A DNA stretch of 64,000 bases from an uncultured Alphaproteobacteria bacterium. GTDB taxonomy: Bacteria > Pseudomonadota > Alphaproteobacteria > RF32 > CAG-239. Both the position numbers and the translations under genes were made by a program. Shown here one piece after another: positions 26,230 through 35,546 of the stretch; the first letter of the stretch is position 1; every line of letters begins with the position of its first letter. Below the pieces are notes generated by a model. The model saw only the letters and a program-made list of their open reading frames with translations, had not been told where the DNA came from and ran no database searches. The stretch lies in contig CALYAY010000003.1 of assembly GCA_944393695.1 (NCBI GenBank), positions 1 through 64,000 of the forward strand, read 5' to 3'.

Positions 26230-27882
26230 ATGTTTGCATGGGCTGTTTTAAAAATTGCGGGATGCGGTGTTTTGGCCGAGCTTTTTCAGCGTAACCGGCT
26301 TGTCCGGACCTGGGCCTTTCTGTTGTTTGCCGCGGTTGCTTCCGTAATGGTGGTCTTTTTCCTGGCCAACGGCATGTCGGCAAGCGCCGGCTTTATTTAC
26401 AAATGGTTTGATAATCAGGCCATAAAAACAAGCATTATCCTGGGACTGTCTGTCCAAAACATCCCGATAGTTGTCTTCTTTGCGGCTGTATTATGTATCA
26501 GTTTGTATTATAACATTTTTTATCCCAAGGAATTACGCCGTCTGCGCAGCGGCGGATTCTATGCCCTGATTTTTACAGCAATGATGTTGTTGGTTGCCTC
26601 AACAAATATAATGCAGCTTTTGGTAAGTGTGTTTTTTATTGATTTAATGACCTTTTATTTGCTGTGGACCGATAAAATAAAGCGAAAATTTTTATTTTAC
26701 AATTTTATATCCGATGTCTTGCTGATGCTTTTGTTGGCGGCGGTCTGGGGAATCGGTCATAAAACGCAGTTAAACCAGTTGCTTCGTATCGGCGCGAATG
26801 ATAATCGCCTTCTGCTGGGCATAATCTGGCTGACGGCCGTGTTTTTGAAATCCGGATTGTTTTTGTTTCATAATTATATTCTTGATTGGCAGGAAAACGG
26901 TTTTGTCCGTTCGTTGTATCTTTTTTACGGAGCGACTCCGCTGGCCGGGTTGATAATTATGCTCAAAACCGCAGCTGTCGGTCATTATCATAATTTTTTG
27001 TGGCCGGCATTGGATATTTTTGCCGCTCTGACCATGCTGGGCAGTTTTGCCGGCAGCATTCGGGCAGACAATCTCAAAGCCAAGATGCTGTATTGGAATC
27101 TTATGCTTTTGGGATTAATGTTCGCTTTGTTGTCTTTGGGACAGAAAGAATTATTAAGAGTTTTTCCTTTATTACCGCTTTGCGGAGTCTTGATAAGTTC
27201 GGTAATATTGCTGCCGATGGTTGGCGCGGCTTATGAAACTTCCATTTCTAAAATGGGCGGTTTTGCCGGAAAGATGAAATTGTCGCTGGGATTGACTTTT
27301 ATCGCACTGGCCGGAGAGCTTCATCTTTTGATTAATTTAATCAATGAAAAAAATTATTGGTGGATTATGGGATTTGCCATACTGCATCTTCTGAGCCTGA
27401 CCTTTGTCATCGGACGCATCTATTTCGGACAAAGCGGTGCCGGTGAACGTGTTTGGGTCGAGCTGAAGAATCCTCATTTGTTATATTGGTTTGTACCGTT
27501 GCTGCTCATTGCCGCCATCTGGTTTGCTTATCCTTCCCCGGATATTAAATTGGCTCTGTTTCTGCCTTTGTGCATTTTCTTAAGCTGGTGCTTTTCAAAA
27601 GATATGTTCAATCGTTTTGCCATAAGAAAAGATGCTTCCGGCGAATATGCGGTTACGCTTTTTAACCTGCTGCTGATTGAGCCGTTAAAGGTTTTGGGGC
27701 GGGTGCTGTGGCTGCTGATAGATTTTGTTTTGCTTGAAAAAGTCCTTTACAGCCTGGCAGGAAAATCAATAAATCTGTGTATTGCCATTTCCATGCGGTT
27801 GCACGGTAATACCCGATTCGCCGGAGCCGTATTTTTCATGTCGGGTCTGATGGCGCTGGCTGCCGTGTATTATTTTAAATAG
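26230..27882 (+). CDS. nuoL: Divergent NuoL-like (complex I / antiporter-type) membrane subunit
   Basis: 550 residues with many membrane helices; identified as NuoL mainly by position before nuoM-nuoN-birA-rnj. Lys207 in FLKSGLFLFHNYILDWQ matches the canonical TM7 lysine region (GKSAQLPLQTWL in E. coli), but the TM5 Glu region reads SVFFIDLMTFYLLW with Asp138. The usual TM12 block (PPxxGFxSKDxI) has no clear counterpart; ALAGELHLLINLI appears instead. It is shorter than typical NuoL (about 610-640), though the C-terminus keeps a long lateral-helix-like end. It probably remains part of a complex I membrane arm, or of another Mrp/hydrogenase-type complex. nuoA-K are not in the window. Confidence 0.75.
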   Translation: MFAWAVLKIAGCGVLAELFQRNRLVRTWAFLLFAAVASVMVVFFLANGMSASAGFIYKWFDNQAIKTSIILGLSVQNIPIVVFFAAVLCISLYYNIFYPKELRRLRSGGFYALIFTAMMLLVASTNIMQLLVSVFFIDLMTFYLLWTDKIKRKFLFYNFISDVLLMLLLAAVWGIGHKTQLNQLLRIGANDNRLLLGIIWLTAVFLKSGLFLFHNYILDWQENGFVRSLYLFYGATPLAGLIIMLKTAAVGHYHNFLWPALDIFAALTMLGSFAGSIRADNLKAKMLYWNLMLLGLMFALLSLGQKELLRVFPLLPLCGVLISSVILLPMVGAAYETSISKMGGFAGKMKLSLGLTFIALAGELHLLINLINEKNYWWIMGFAILHLLSLTFVIGRIYFGQSGAGERVWVELKNPHLLYWFVPLLLIAAIWFAYPSPDIKLALFLPLCIFLSWCFSKDMFNRFAIRKDASGEYAVTLFNLLLIEPLKVLGRVLWLLIDFVLLEKVLYSLAGKSINLCIAISMRLHGNTRFAGAVFFMSGLMALAAVYYFK

Positions 27883-27897
27883 GGAAGGATGTAAAAA

Positions 27898-29331
27898 ATG
27901 GTGCCTTACTTGTTATTGATAACAATAATGCCGCTGGTGGGAATGATTTTTGTATTCACGGCCAAAGATAACGAAAAGACCAAAGGCCGCAATGTGTTAA
28001 ACGTGGCCATTCTGACCGTTGGCATGAATTTGTTTTTGATTGTCAGGGCGCTGAATCTGATAAAACCCGGATACGGCAATTTGCAACTGAGTGAAAGCTA
28101 CAATTGGATAAACACGCCGCAGATAAACTTGTCTTTCGGAGCCGACAGTTTTGCCATGCTGCTGATTTTCGGTGTCCATTTGGCTGTTTTAATCGGCATG
28201 TGGGGCGTACGCAATGCCGCCCGGGGACAAAAACCCCGCATGGTGTTTGTCTTGTTGTTTCTGAGCATGATAAACGGTTTTTTCATGGCGGCCGATATTT
28301 TTTCCTTTTTTATCTTTTTCGAGGCATTATTGCTGCCTCTTTACATGATGGTCGGGATGTTTGGCGAGGCCCGGAGACGCAACAATTTGTTCCGATTCAT
28401 GCTCTATAACCTGTGCGGTGCGTTTTTATTGTTTGCCGCGATTGTCGTTTTATACAATCACGGCGAAAAAAATCTTCTCTTGGGAGGTATAAAAAATCTG
28501 CATCTGGGCAGTGCCGGTGAGACAGCGGTCTGGACGGCGATTTTTATTGCATTCATGTCCCGGATTCCCATCTGGCCGTTTCATTCCTGGATTGCCTCGG
28601 TCAATTCCGGCATTAAAGATCCTCTGGTTTTTATTTCTGCCAATATCATGCCCCTGACCGGAATTTACGGCTTTATGCGTTTTTGGCCGAAAACCGTTCC
28701 TGACACCATCGTTCTTCAGGTGGCCGTCCTGGAGGTTATCAGTGTGATTACCATGTTGTTTATTGCTCTGATTGCCTGGGTTAACCGGGATATTCGTTAC
28801 AAAATTTTTTCATTTGCCAGTATCTATTATATTTTCTTCTTACTGGGTGTTTTTCTGCCCACGGATCAGATTTTGCTGAACGTCGGTTATTCCCTGTTTG
28901 CCTGTCTGCTGATTTTTGCGTCAATGGAGGTTCTCGTCAGTTATCAACTTTCTGAGCAGAGTTCTAAAAACCTGAGTGCCGGAGGTATTTTGAGCAGCAT
29001 GCCCAAAATGAGTAAAGCTTTTTCTTTCATGATGCTGGCCGGCGCCGGTTTTCCTCTCTCGGCAATGTTTATCAACAATTTTGTCATCATGGCCGGATTA
29101 ATGAACTACAGCCTGGTTTCGGCCCTTGCCGCCGCTGCTGCGCTGCTTCTGATTTCCGTCACTTTGCTGCAGGAGCTGTACCGGCGTAAAGACGAGATTA
29201 ATCCCGTATCGGCTCTTTCGCTGAAAGACAAGGCCAAAGATATTTCCGGCGGCGATTTGTTCTTTATGACGGCGGTAGGTGTCATTCTGCTGTTGTCTTT
29301 GTTTAATCCGGTATGGTTTATGAAAGGCTGA
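27898..29331 (+). CDS. nuoM: NADH:quinone oxidoreductase subunit M (divergent)
   Basis: Proton-antiporter-like membrane subunit, 477 residues. TM5 has the expected Glu142 in IFFEALLLPLYMMVGMFG. The TM7 motif (V/A)KIPxxPFHxWL reads SRIPIWPFHSWI, with Arg222 in place of the key Lys. The TM8 block LAGVLLKLGGYGFLRF reads SANIMPLTGIYGFMRF, with Pro252/Leu253 near the usual Lys. The ribosome-binding site GGGAAGGA precedes the ATG, 15 bp after nuoL; nuoN starts 3 bp after the stop. Family assignment is firm. The changed lysines raise doubt about normal proton pumping. Confidence 0.9.
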   Translation: MVPYLLLITIMPLVGMIFVFTAKDNEKTKGRNVLNVAILTVGMNLFLIVRALNLIKPGYGNLQLSESYNWINTPQINLSFGADSFAMLLIFGVHLAVLIGMWGVRNAARGQKPRMVFVLLFLSMINGFFMAADIFSFFIFFEALLLPLYMMVGMFGEARRRNNLFRFMLYNLCGAFLLFAAIVVLYNHGEKNLLLGGIKNLHLGSAGETAVWTAIFIAFMSRIPIWPFHSWIASVNSGIKDPLVFISANIMPLTGIYGFMRFWPKTVPDTIVLQVAVLEVISVITMLFIALIAWVNRDIRYKIFSFASIYYIFFLLGVFLPTDQILLNVGYSLFACLLIFASMEVLVSYQLSEQSSKNLSAGGILSSMPKMSKAFSFMMLAGAGFPLSAMFINNFVIMAGLMNYSLVSALAAAAALLLISVTLLQELYRRKDEINPVSALSLKDKAKDISGGDLFFMTAVGVILLLSLFNPVWFMKG

Positions 29332-29334
29332 ATA

Positions 29335-30738
29335 ATGAAATATAATATTGCGGCATTTCTTCCCGAATTTTTTCTCCTGCTGACGGTCATAACGGCCATA
29401 TTGGCGGAGTTGTTTCGCAGCCGAGCCACCCCGAAAACTTTTTACACCATAGCCAAAACCGGGATGATTGCCGCTTTTTTGGCATCCGTTGTCTTTTACA
29501 ATCAAACCCCGTTGCCCGGATATTATGAAAACAATGCCCACATCACTTTGTTTAAAGGCGTTGTTTATGTTCTGTCGGGCAGCTGTATGTATTTGTCGCT
29601 GAAATGGTTTTTAGGACTGGACCGGCCGAGTTTTGCCTTTTATTTATTGGTTTTGCTTTCCGTCTTATTTCTGACGGCGGCGCTTTCGGCCGTAAATCTG
29701 GCCGTAATGTTTGCTTTTCTGACGGCCGCTTTTGCCTTGAATATTTTCTTTATGTGTCTGGATGAAGAAAGCTTTACTGCCGCCCGCCGTCTGGTCGGAA
29801 CGGTTTTGGCCGTAATTGTTCTGGTCATTTTCGGTCTGACGGAGATTTATATGCAGACGGGAAGCCTGAATTTTGATAAAGTTGCCGCAATGTATGTTTC
29901 TTCGCCCCTGAACGGACGTGCTTATTCTGCCGGAGCTGCTTTGCTGGCTGTGGTTTTCCTGATGTTGGGAGCCGCACCGTTTCATTTATGGCAGTATGAA
30001 ACGGCCGAAAAGGGTATTCTGCCGGCAGTATGTTTTATCAATACGGTACCGGTGTTTATTTATTTTGCCGTTTTGGTAAAATTAGCCGGAAGCCTGTTGG
30101 CTCCGGTTTACATGACCATGTATCCGGCCGTTCTGGGATTTGCCTTGTTATCTGTAGCCGTCGGCGCCCTGAGTGCCAATGGCGAAAGCAATCTACGCCG
30201 GTTGTTTGTCTGTATCCGGGTTTTTGTCGTCGGCGTTGTTTTGGCGGCTTTGGGCAAATATAGTCTTAACAATGTATTCGGCAGCTTTGTTTACCTTTTG
30301 GTCAGTCTGCTGGCGCTTATCGGTATTCATACGGTTTTTTACGGACTGAAAAGCAAAGGCGTTTATCTGAAACAGCTGCAAAGCATTTCCGGTGTGGCGG
30401 AGAGCAAACCGTATTTGGCGGCGGCCATGCTGTTTTTTATGGTTTCTCTGTTGGGAATGCCGCCTTTGCTTGGATTTTTGGGCATTTTATCAGTAACCAA
30501 TGTCTTGGTTTCAACCGGTGCTTATGCGGTAATTGCCGCCGTTCTATTCGGATTTTTGGTCATGGCGGCGGCTTACCTGCGGGTAATCAGGGTGATGTAT
30601 TTTGACGGAAGAAGCGTGTTGTTTGACCGCACCGACCGCGGCATCTATCTGATGTTGGCTATAAACATTATACTGGTGTTGATTTTGCTGATTAATCCGC
30701 GCTTTCTTCTGACTGATATTGAAAAATTGTTGTTTTAG
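29335..30738 (+). CDS. nuoN: NADH:quinone oxidoreductase subunit N (divergent)
   Basis: 467-residue antiporter-like subunit. The TM7 motif AFKLxxxPFHxW reads VFLMLGAAPFHLW, with Leu209/Met210 where Lys is expected; the TM12 motif GxPPxxGFxGKxxxF reads GMPPLLGFLGILSV, with Ile in place of Lys. It has about 14 predicted helices and ends after a short polar tail. Gene order nuoN-birA-rnj is conserved in alphaproteobacteria, which supports the call. birA follows 8 bp downstream. Confidence 0.88.
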   Translation: MKYNIAAFLPEFFLLLTVITAILAELFRSRATPKTFYTIAKTGMIAAFLASVVFYNQTPLPGYYENNAHITLFKGVVYVLSGSCMYLSLKWFLGLDRPSFAFYLLVLLSVLFLTAALSAVNLAVMFAFLTAAFALNIFFMCLDEESFTAARRLVGTVLAVIVLVIFGLTEIYMQTGSLNFDKVAAMYVSSPLNGRAYSAGAALLAVVFLMLGAAPFHLWQYETAEKGILPAVCFINTVPVFIYFAVLVKLAGSLLAPVYMTMYPAVLGFALLSVAVGALSANGESNLRRLFVCIRVFVVGVVLAALGKYSLNNVFGSFVYLLVSLLALIGIHTVFYGLKSKGVYLKQLQSISGVAESKPYLAAAMLFFMVSLLGMPPLLGFLGILSVTNVLVSTGAYAVIAAVLFGFLVMAAAYLRVIRVMYFDGRSVLFDRTDRGIYLMLAINIILVLILLINPRFLLTDIEKLLF

Positions 30739-30746
30739 GAAAATAG

Positions 30747-31487
30747 ATGAGTTACATTAACGACTGGCAATGGATTGATTTGGCCGAAACCGGCAGCACC
30801 AATGACGAAGCCGTTTCCCGAAGCCGGCAGCTTGACGGCCGGCAGAAACTGGTCATAACCGCACAAAGCCAGACTGCCGGCCGCGGCCGCCGCGGAAGAA
30901 TGTGGATTGGCTGTGAGGGAAATTTGTTCATGTCTCAGGCCGTTCCTGTTGAATTGCGTTTTTTGGGACAGATTGTTCTGCTGTCATCTTTGGCTCTGAT
31001 AAGGACTATTGATGATATAAAAGGCCATGCCGGAGTTAAAACCGAGTTGAAATGGCCCAACGATGTGCTGGTTAACGGCAAAAAAGCCTCAGGTATGCTG
31101 TTGGAAAAAGGAGCCGGCGATTATCTGGTTATCGGCATCGGTGTAAATATTGCCGCGGCTCCCCAAATCGACAATCCGGTTTATCCGGTCACTTCCCTGC
31201 GGGCCGAAGGCATAATCAGCGACAGAATCATTTTTTTGCAAAAATATCTTGCAGAATGGAACAAATGGTTTAGTCTTTGGGAAGAAAACGGAATTGGCGA
31301 AATCCGCCGTCTCTGGCTGTCAAAAGTCAGAGGGCTGAATTCGCCCATAGAAATAAACTGCGGCGATACATGCCAAAAAGGAATTTTCTCCGGCGTGGAT
31401 GACAATGGTGCTCTGCTCCTGAAGCAAAACGGGGTAATGACAAAGATTATGGCCGGAGATGTATTTTACATAGAGGAAGAAAAATGA
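30747..31487 (+). CDS. birA: Biotin--[acetyl-CoA carboxylase] ligase
   Basis: Transfers biotin to the carboxyl-carrier protein of biotin-dependent carboxylases via biotinyl-5'-AMP. The catalytic signature GRGRRGR (45-51) in TAGRGRRGRMW, KWPNDV and GKKASGMLLE are present. At 246 residues it lacks the N-terminal winged-helix of E. coli BirA, so it is a mono-functional ligase, as usual in alphaproteobacteria. AGGAAAA precedes the ATG; its stop overlaps the rnj start (ATGA), so the two are translationally coupled. Confidence 0.95.
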   Translation: MSYINDWQWIDLAETGSTNDEAVSRSRQLDGRQKLVITAQSQTAGRGRRGRMWIGCEGNLFMSQAVPVELRFLGQIVLLSSLALIRTIDDIKGHAGVKTELKWPNDVLVNGKKASGMLLEKGAGDYLVIGIGVNIAAAPQIDNPVYPVTSLRAEGIISDRIIFLQKYLAEWNKWFSLWEENGIGEIRRLWLSKVRGLNSPIEINCGDTCQKGIFSGVDDNGALLLKQNGVMTKIMAGDVFYIEEEK

Positions 31488-33208
31488 GTATTTTGGATAA
31501 CGACGGATTATATTTTCTGCCTTTGGGCGGAGCAGACGGCATCGGCATGAACATGTACGCTTATGCCTCCAACGGCCGCCTGATTGTGGTCGATTGCGGC
31601 TACACGTTCTTAAACGATGATTATCCCGGCATGGATTTGGCCTTTGCCGATCCCTCGTTTTTGGAAAACTATGCCGACCGGATTGACGGGTTGTTTATCA
31701 CGCATGCTCATGAAGATCATTTTGGCGCTATTGCCCATGTCTGGCCAAAATTAAAATGTAAGGTTTATGCCATGCGCTTTACCGCCGGACTGATGCGCGA
31801 AAGATTAAAAGAATTTCACCTGGATACGGAAGTGCCGATAATTGAGGTTAATGATGAACCACATGTCAGCCTGCCGGAATTTGATGTCCGGTTCATTCCC
31901 ATGACCCATTCCGTTCCCGAAACCTGTGCCCTGTTTGTCAAAACCGCTCATGGCAATGTTTTTCATGCCACGGACTGGCGTTTTGACGATTCCAAGACCG
32001 AAATTATCAAAGCCGATTATCCCGGACTTGAACAGGCAGCCAAAGAGGGCGTTGATATTTTGGTTTGCGATTCGACCAATGTTTTGGTAGACCGGACGCA
32101 ATACAGCGAATATGACGTGCGCGAAAGCCTGATGAAACTTGTCCCGCTTTATAAAAACGGACTGATAGCCACTTGTTTTGCCTCTAACCTGATGCGGCTG
32201 GAAAGCCTGATTCTGGCAGCTGACAAGGCCGGAAGGACGCCGGTTCTGGTAGGGCGCACGCTTATCAAAAACATGAAAATTGCCAGGGATTGCGGTTATT
32301 TTACCAATTTGCCGCCGGTTTATGAGATTAAAGATGCCGCCGATATTCCTTCCGACAAGGTCATGTACATCTGCACCGGCTCTCAGGGTAATTACCGCAG
32401 CGCCCTGAGCTCTATCGTCAAGGGAGAACATAAGAACGTCAAACTGGGAAAGGGCGACACGATTATTTTTTCTTCCAAAATCATTCCCGGTAATGAGGAA
32501 AAAATCGAACGCATGCAGGAAAATCTGATGGATCAGGGCGTACAGGTTATCCGGGAAGAGGAATTTCTGGTTCATACTTCCGGCCATGCCAACCGGGATG
32601 ATTTGAAAAAAATGTATGAAGTCCTGAAGCCCAAAATCGTTATGCCGGTGCACGGTGACAAGCGTTTTGTCCGTGAACACCAGCGTTTTGCTTATGCCCT
32701 GGGCATCAAACAGGCGGAAACCTCGCGTGACGGTGATTTGTTCCGTTATGCCGACGGCCGGATGACCCTGTTGGAGAATATTCCGGTGGATACGCTGGCC
32801 GTAGACCGCAAACATGTAATTGCCCTTAATTCGCAGGTCGTGCGCAACCGCCGGCGTATTGCCTATAATTGCAGTGTGTTTATCAGCGTTGTGTTTGACC
32901 GCAAATGGAATTTGAAGGATTTGCAGATATCTTCGATTGATATTTTGGACGAAGCTGATTTTGAAGCTCTGGCTGCCCGGATAAAGGAGGAAGTTGCCGA
33001 ACAGCTGCCCGAAGAACTGCCTCGTCTGAATTATAAGGAAACAGCCATCGCCGATTTTATCCGCGGCCGCATCCGCCGCAAAATATATAATGCCACCGAT
33101 ATTAAGCCGGTGACCTTCTTCCATATGTATGTCATGGGCGGCAAAAGCGTGGGTGAAATAGAAACTCCGGAAGAAGAAGCCGGGGTGAAAATTCTGGCTG
33201 ATAGTTAA
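31484..33208 (+). CDS. rnj: Ribonuclease J
   Basis: Metallo-beta-lactamase/beta-CASP nuclease with 5'-3' exonuclease and endonuclease activity in RNA maturation and decay. The metal-binding HAHEDH is at 74-79; the beta-CASP region includes VCDSTN and the later SGHANRDDLKKMYEVLKPK and MPVHGDKRF motifs. 574 residues, close to the usual 550-560. The ATG overlaps the birA stop by 4 bp. Last gene of the nuoL-M-N-birA-rnj string. Confidence 0.95.
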   Translation: MSILDNDGLYFLPLGGADGIGMNMYAYASNGRLIVVDCGYTFLNDDYPGMDLAFADPSFLENYADRIDGLFITHAHEDHFGAIAHVWPKLKCKVYAMRFTAGLMRERLKEFHLDTEVPIIEVNDEPHVSLPEFDVRFIPMTHSVPETCALFVKTAHGNVFHATDWRFDDSKTEIIKADYPGLEQAAKEGVDILVCDSTNVLVDRTQYSEYDVRESLMKLVPLYKNGLIATCFASNLMRLESLILAADKAGRTPVLVGRTLIKNMKIARDCGYFTNLPPVYEIKDAADIPSDKVMYICTGSQGNYRSALSSIVKGEHKNVKLGKGDTIIFSSKIIPGNEEKIERMQENLMDQGVQVIREEEFLVHTSGHANRDDLKKMYEVLKPKIVMPVHGDKRFVREHQRFAYALGIKQAETSRDGDLFRYADGRMTLLENIPVDTLAVDRKHVIALNSQVVRNRRRIAYNCSVFISVVFDRKWNLKDLQISSIDILDEADFEALAARIKEEVAEQLPEELPRLNYKETAIADFIRGRIRRKIYNATDIKPVTFFHMYVMGGKSVGEIETPEEEAGVKILADS

Positions 33209-33325
33209 AAATACACAATATCAACAGGGTATTGTAAAAATATTTTATGCTTGATTAAAAAGACAAAATGAATATAATAATTGATGAAATTATATTATTT
33301 TTTGTCTTATTTAATTTATATATTT

Positions 33326-34060
33326 ATGAACGAACCAATATTTTCAGAGAAAATTTACGCCAGCGCCAACATGAAGACCATTGTTAACGATCTTCGCGCT
33401 TACATGCTGCGCCAATACTTGACGACGAAAAGGCAGACGCTTTGTTTTTCCGAAATCGGCGAACGGCGTTACTATGACACCGGCGAAGTTGAAGAAATTC
33501 CGCTTGATCTCGGTAAAAAACACAGCGTTCAACGAAATGATTTTGCCTTTTTGGTGGATAGAAAGCTTTTGTCTTACGAAGAAGTCGATGAACTTCCCGC
33601 AGACAAACAGGAACTTTTTTGTTCGCCGATAATGTATCTGCACCGGCTTATAATGCCGGCTAATCCGACGATATTGGCCAATGCTGCAAAATTGCAGATA
33701 AAAGGTATCAGTCAGCATGGTGGTATTGAAATCAACCGACAGCATTTTTGTGTCGGCGGGAGCTTTGTCTGTCGAAAGGAACGGCTGTCTTTGTACATTC
33801 GGGACGGTTTGTCGGTTTATTCAGCGGAGGAAGCGCTTGGGCATTCTCTTCCCCATTATCGAAAAGCCGTGAAAAAAGCTGCCGGACGAGGACAAGAAAG
33901 TTTTCTGGTGGATAAACAGGGAGACGTCATTATTCCCGACGGCCGTTTTTGTCTTGTGCCCCGCAGCACATATAAAGCCTGGGCAAAACACGCTGTCAGA
34001 CAAAGAAGCTGGTGGAGCCGCAATTGGCGGTATCTCGTGGCTGGCGATATCTCGTGGTAA
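33326..34060 (+). CDS. Hypothetical protein, orphan
   Basis: 244 residues from the ATG at 33326. The frame opens earlier (TTG 33281, ATG 33284), but the extra part is AT-rich and codes only Tyr/Phe/Leu/Ile; no candidate start has a clear Shine-Dalgarno. No signal peptide in the chosen form and no recognised domain. Features are SEKIYASANMKTIVNDLRAYM, a stretch with ELFCSPIMYLHRLIMPANPTI, and a basic Trp-rich C-terminus (WAKHAVRQRSWWSRNWRYL). It lies in a run of unrecognised genes between rnj and mnmA that differ in composition from their neighbours. A sequence element 15-50 bp after its stop resembles one after 34459-35331. Confidence 0.6.
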   Translation: MNEPIFSEKIYASANMKTIVNDLRAYMLRQYLTTKRQTLCFSEIGERRYYDTGEVEEIPLDLGKKHSVQRNDFAFLVDRKLLSYEEVDELPADKQELFCSPIMYLHRLIMPANPTILANAAKLQIKGISQHGGIEINRQHFCVGGSFVCRKERLSLYIRDGLSVYSAEEALGHSLPHYRKAVKKAAGRGQESFLVDKQGDVIIPDGRFCLVPRSTYKAWAKHAVRQRSWWSRNWRYLVAGDISW

Positions 34061-34458
34061 AATGGTTAATGTAAAAGCCTCTCTTGAATGAACCATTCCC
34101 CGTAAATTGGACAATAAAGCTCCGAAGAAGGGATAAATCAAGCAGAGATGTTAAGCAAATGACACCGGCCGCCGGTGTCATTTTGTTTAGGATCCACATT
34201 TATTATTCTGATAACAGATATAATTTCAATTTTAAATTTTATTCCTTCAAAGTTGCTGCCGTTTTTGAAAAATTAAACAATATGATGCCGGAATTTTCAG
34301 CACTATGGCCTTTTGATTTTACTTGAAAAAATATTTTAATGTGTTAAAAGACGGTTAATAAAAGTATAATTATGGAGTTATTAAGCTGAAAATCTTCATA
34401 ATGGGTACTTTTGCGGAGATGTTTTTTTATTTATTCATCCATAAAAAATTTATTTCAT
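34061..34458. other. 398-bp intergenic region
   Basis: Contains the terminator at 34157-34187 and, at 34091-34113, a sequence matching 17 of 23 positions of the loop segment inside the terminator at 35350. The rest, 34200-34458, is AT-rich with no convincing gene; it probably holds the promoter for 34459. Confidence 0.5.
34157..34187 (+). terminator. Terminator
   Basis: AATGACACCGGC (34158-34169) pairs with GCCGGTGTCATT (34171-34182), followed by T residues. It ends transcription from the orphan at 33326. Confidence 0.88.
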
Positions 34459-35331
34459 ATGAAGAAAGTTATTTTGGATGCCGCATCAAACGCATATTTG
34501 TTTGACGGCACGAGAATGGAAGCAATGGGAAAAGCTGAAAAGCTTCAGGATGTTTACAATGGAATGATTTTTGCCATTGGCAGGGATCTTTATCTGAAGA
34601 AAGGTGACGAATACAGTCTGTTGGCTGTGGATGCCGAACTTTTTGCTTTTGGCGCGGGTGATCCTTTTGCTGAAAAGCAGTTTGAAATTATCAAGGGCGA
34701 ATGTCTGTATGTTGAGCCGGGAATTCCTGGTATCTTGAGATTTCCGAATAATCCGGCATATGCTTCACTATATGCTCCTGAGATTTCAGATCTTCCGGAA
34801 AAAGGTTTTGTCATTCACTCCAAAGCAAATAAAGACCATGTCTACTTGCTGAATGATGAAAAAATGGTTGTATGTTCTGAAATACCTGCTTTTTTTTGTA
34901 ATAATGCATTATTTTGGAACGGTCACGGTTATGTTTTAGAGAATGGTAAATTTATTCGCCAGCCTTGGAAACTGTGTTATCAGAAAGATGCTTATCTGTT
35001 GATGGAACTTGGTTGTGTTCTTTGGGTTCTGTATGCAAACGGAAAAATTGACACCCTGGGATGGCTGATAGAAAAAGTTCCAACTCGAAACGGGGACATT
35101 CTGGTTACGAAAAATAACCACTGTGAAAGCTGTTATTATTTAGGCGAAAACGGGCCGCAACATGTTGTTTCCGTTCATGATGAGGAACAAAGTTACCGTA
35201 TCAACCAAGATGGAAGCATTGAGTACAGTTACATTTTTAGAATGAGTGCGTATGATTCGGATACACAAGTATCTGAAACTTATCAGCTCAAAGATGGCCG
35301 GTATCAATGTATACATCATGAAGATCAGTAA
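34459..35331 (+). CDS. Hypothetical protein with beta-rich repeats
   Basis: 290 residues from the ATG at 34459 (MKKVILDAASNAYLFDG); an earlier TTG/ATG frame from 34411 codes an unconvincing AT-rich extension. No signal peptide or membrane helix. Short repeated strands such as LFDGTRMEAMGKAEKLQD, LYLKKGDEYSLLAVDAELF, YVLENGKFIRQPWKLCYQKD and LWVLYANGKIDTLGWLI resemble WG/Kelch-like beta-propeller text, but I cannot assign a family. Ends QLKDGRYQCIHHEDQ. A hairpin terminator follows 19 bp downstream. Confidence 0.6.
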   Translation: MKKVILDAASNAYLFDGTRMEAMGKAEKLQDVYNGMIFAIGRDLYLKKGDEYSLLAVDAELFAFGAGDPFAEKQFEIIKGECLYVEPGIPGILRFPNNPAYASLYAPEISDLPEKGFVIHSKANKDHVYLLNDEKMVVCSEIPAFFCNNALFWNGHGYVLENGKFIRQPWKLCYQKDAYLLMELGCVLWVLYANGKIDTLGWLIEKVPTRNGDILVTKNNHCESCYYLGENGPQHVVSVHDEEQSYRINQDGSIEYSYIFRMSAYDSDTQVSETYQLKDGRYQCIHHEDQ

Positions 35332-35349
35332 CATCAATGAAAAAGAAAG

Positions 35350-35408
35350 CCCCGGAGATGGAACTATTCCTTCGAATTTGGACGGTTCAAACATCTCCGG
35401 GGTATTTT
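35350..35408 (+). terminator. Terminator with large structured loop
   Basis: CCCCGGAGATG (35350-35360) pairs with CATCTCCGGGG (35392-35402), then ATTTTTT. The 31-nt loop contains GAACTATTCC...TTTGGACGGTTC, related to the sequence at 34091-34113. Confidence 0.8.
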
Positions 35409-35455
35409 TTGTGATATAAATCAAAAACTTTTCTGTCGTTCTGTGTCATATTCAG

Positions 35456-35493
35456 CGCAAAAAGCGGTTGCTCCCAAAGGAACAACCGCTTTG
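35456..35493 (-). terminator. Terminator of the repeat-protein gene
   Basis: AAAGCGGTTG and CAACCGCTTT arms around a 12-nt loop, with a T-run on the - strand. It lies 54 bp past the stop at 35547. Confidence 0.8.
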
Positions 35494-35546
35494 TCTAAAT
35501 CAGTCGTAAAAGAAATTTACTCGTATTTTTCATACTTTAGATTCCT

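Noticed and set aside
31805-33124. 439-codon frame opposite rnj
   Set aside because: Antisense shadow of a well-conserved RNase J gene; no motif and no ribosome-binding site.
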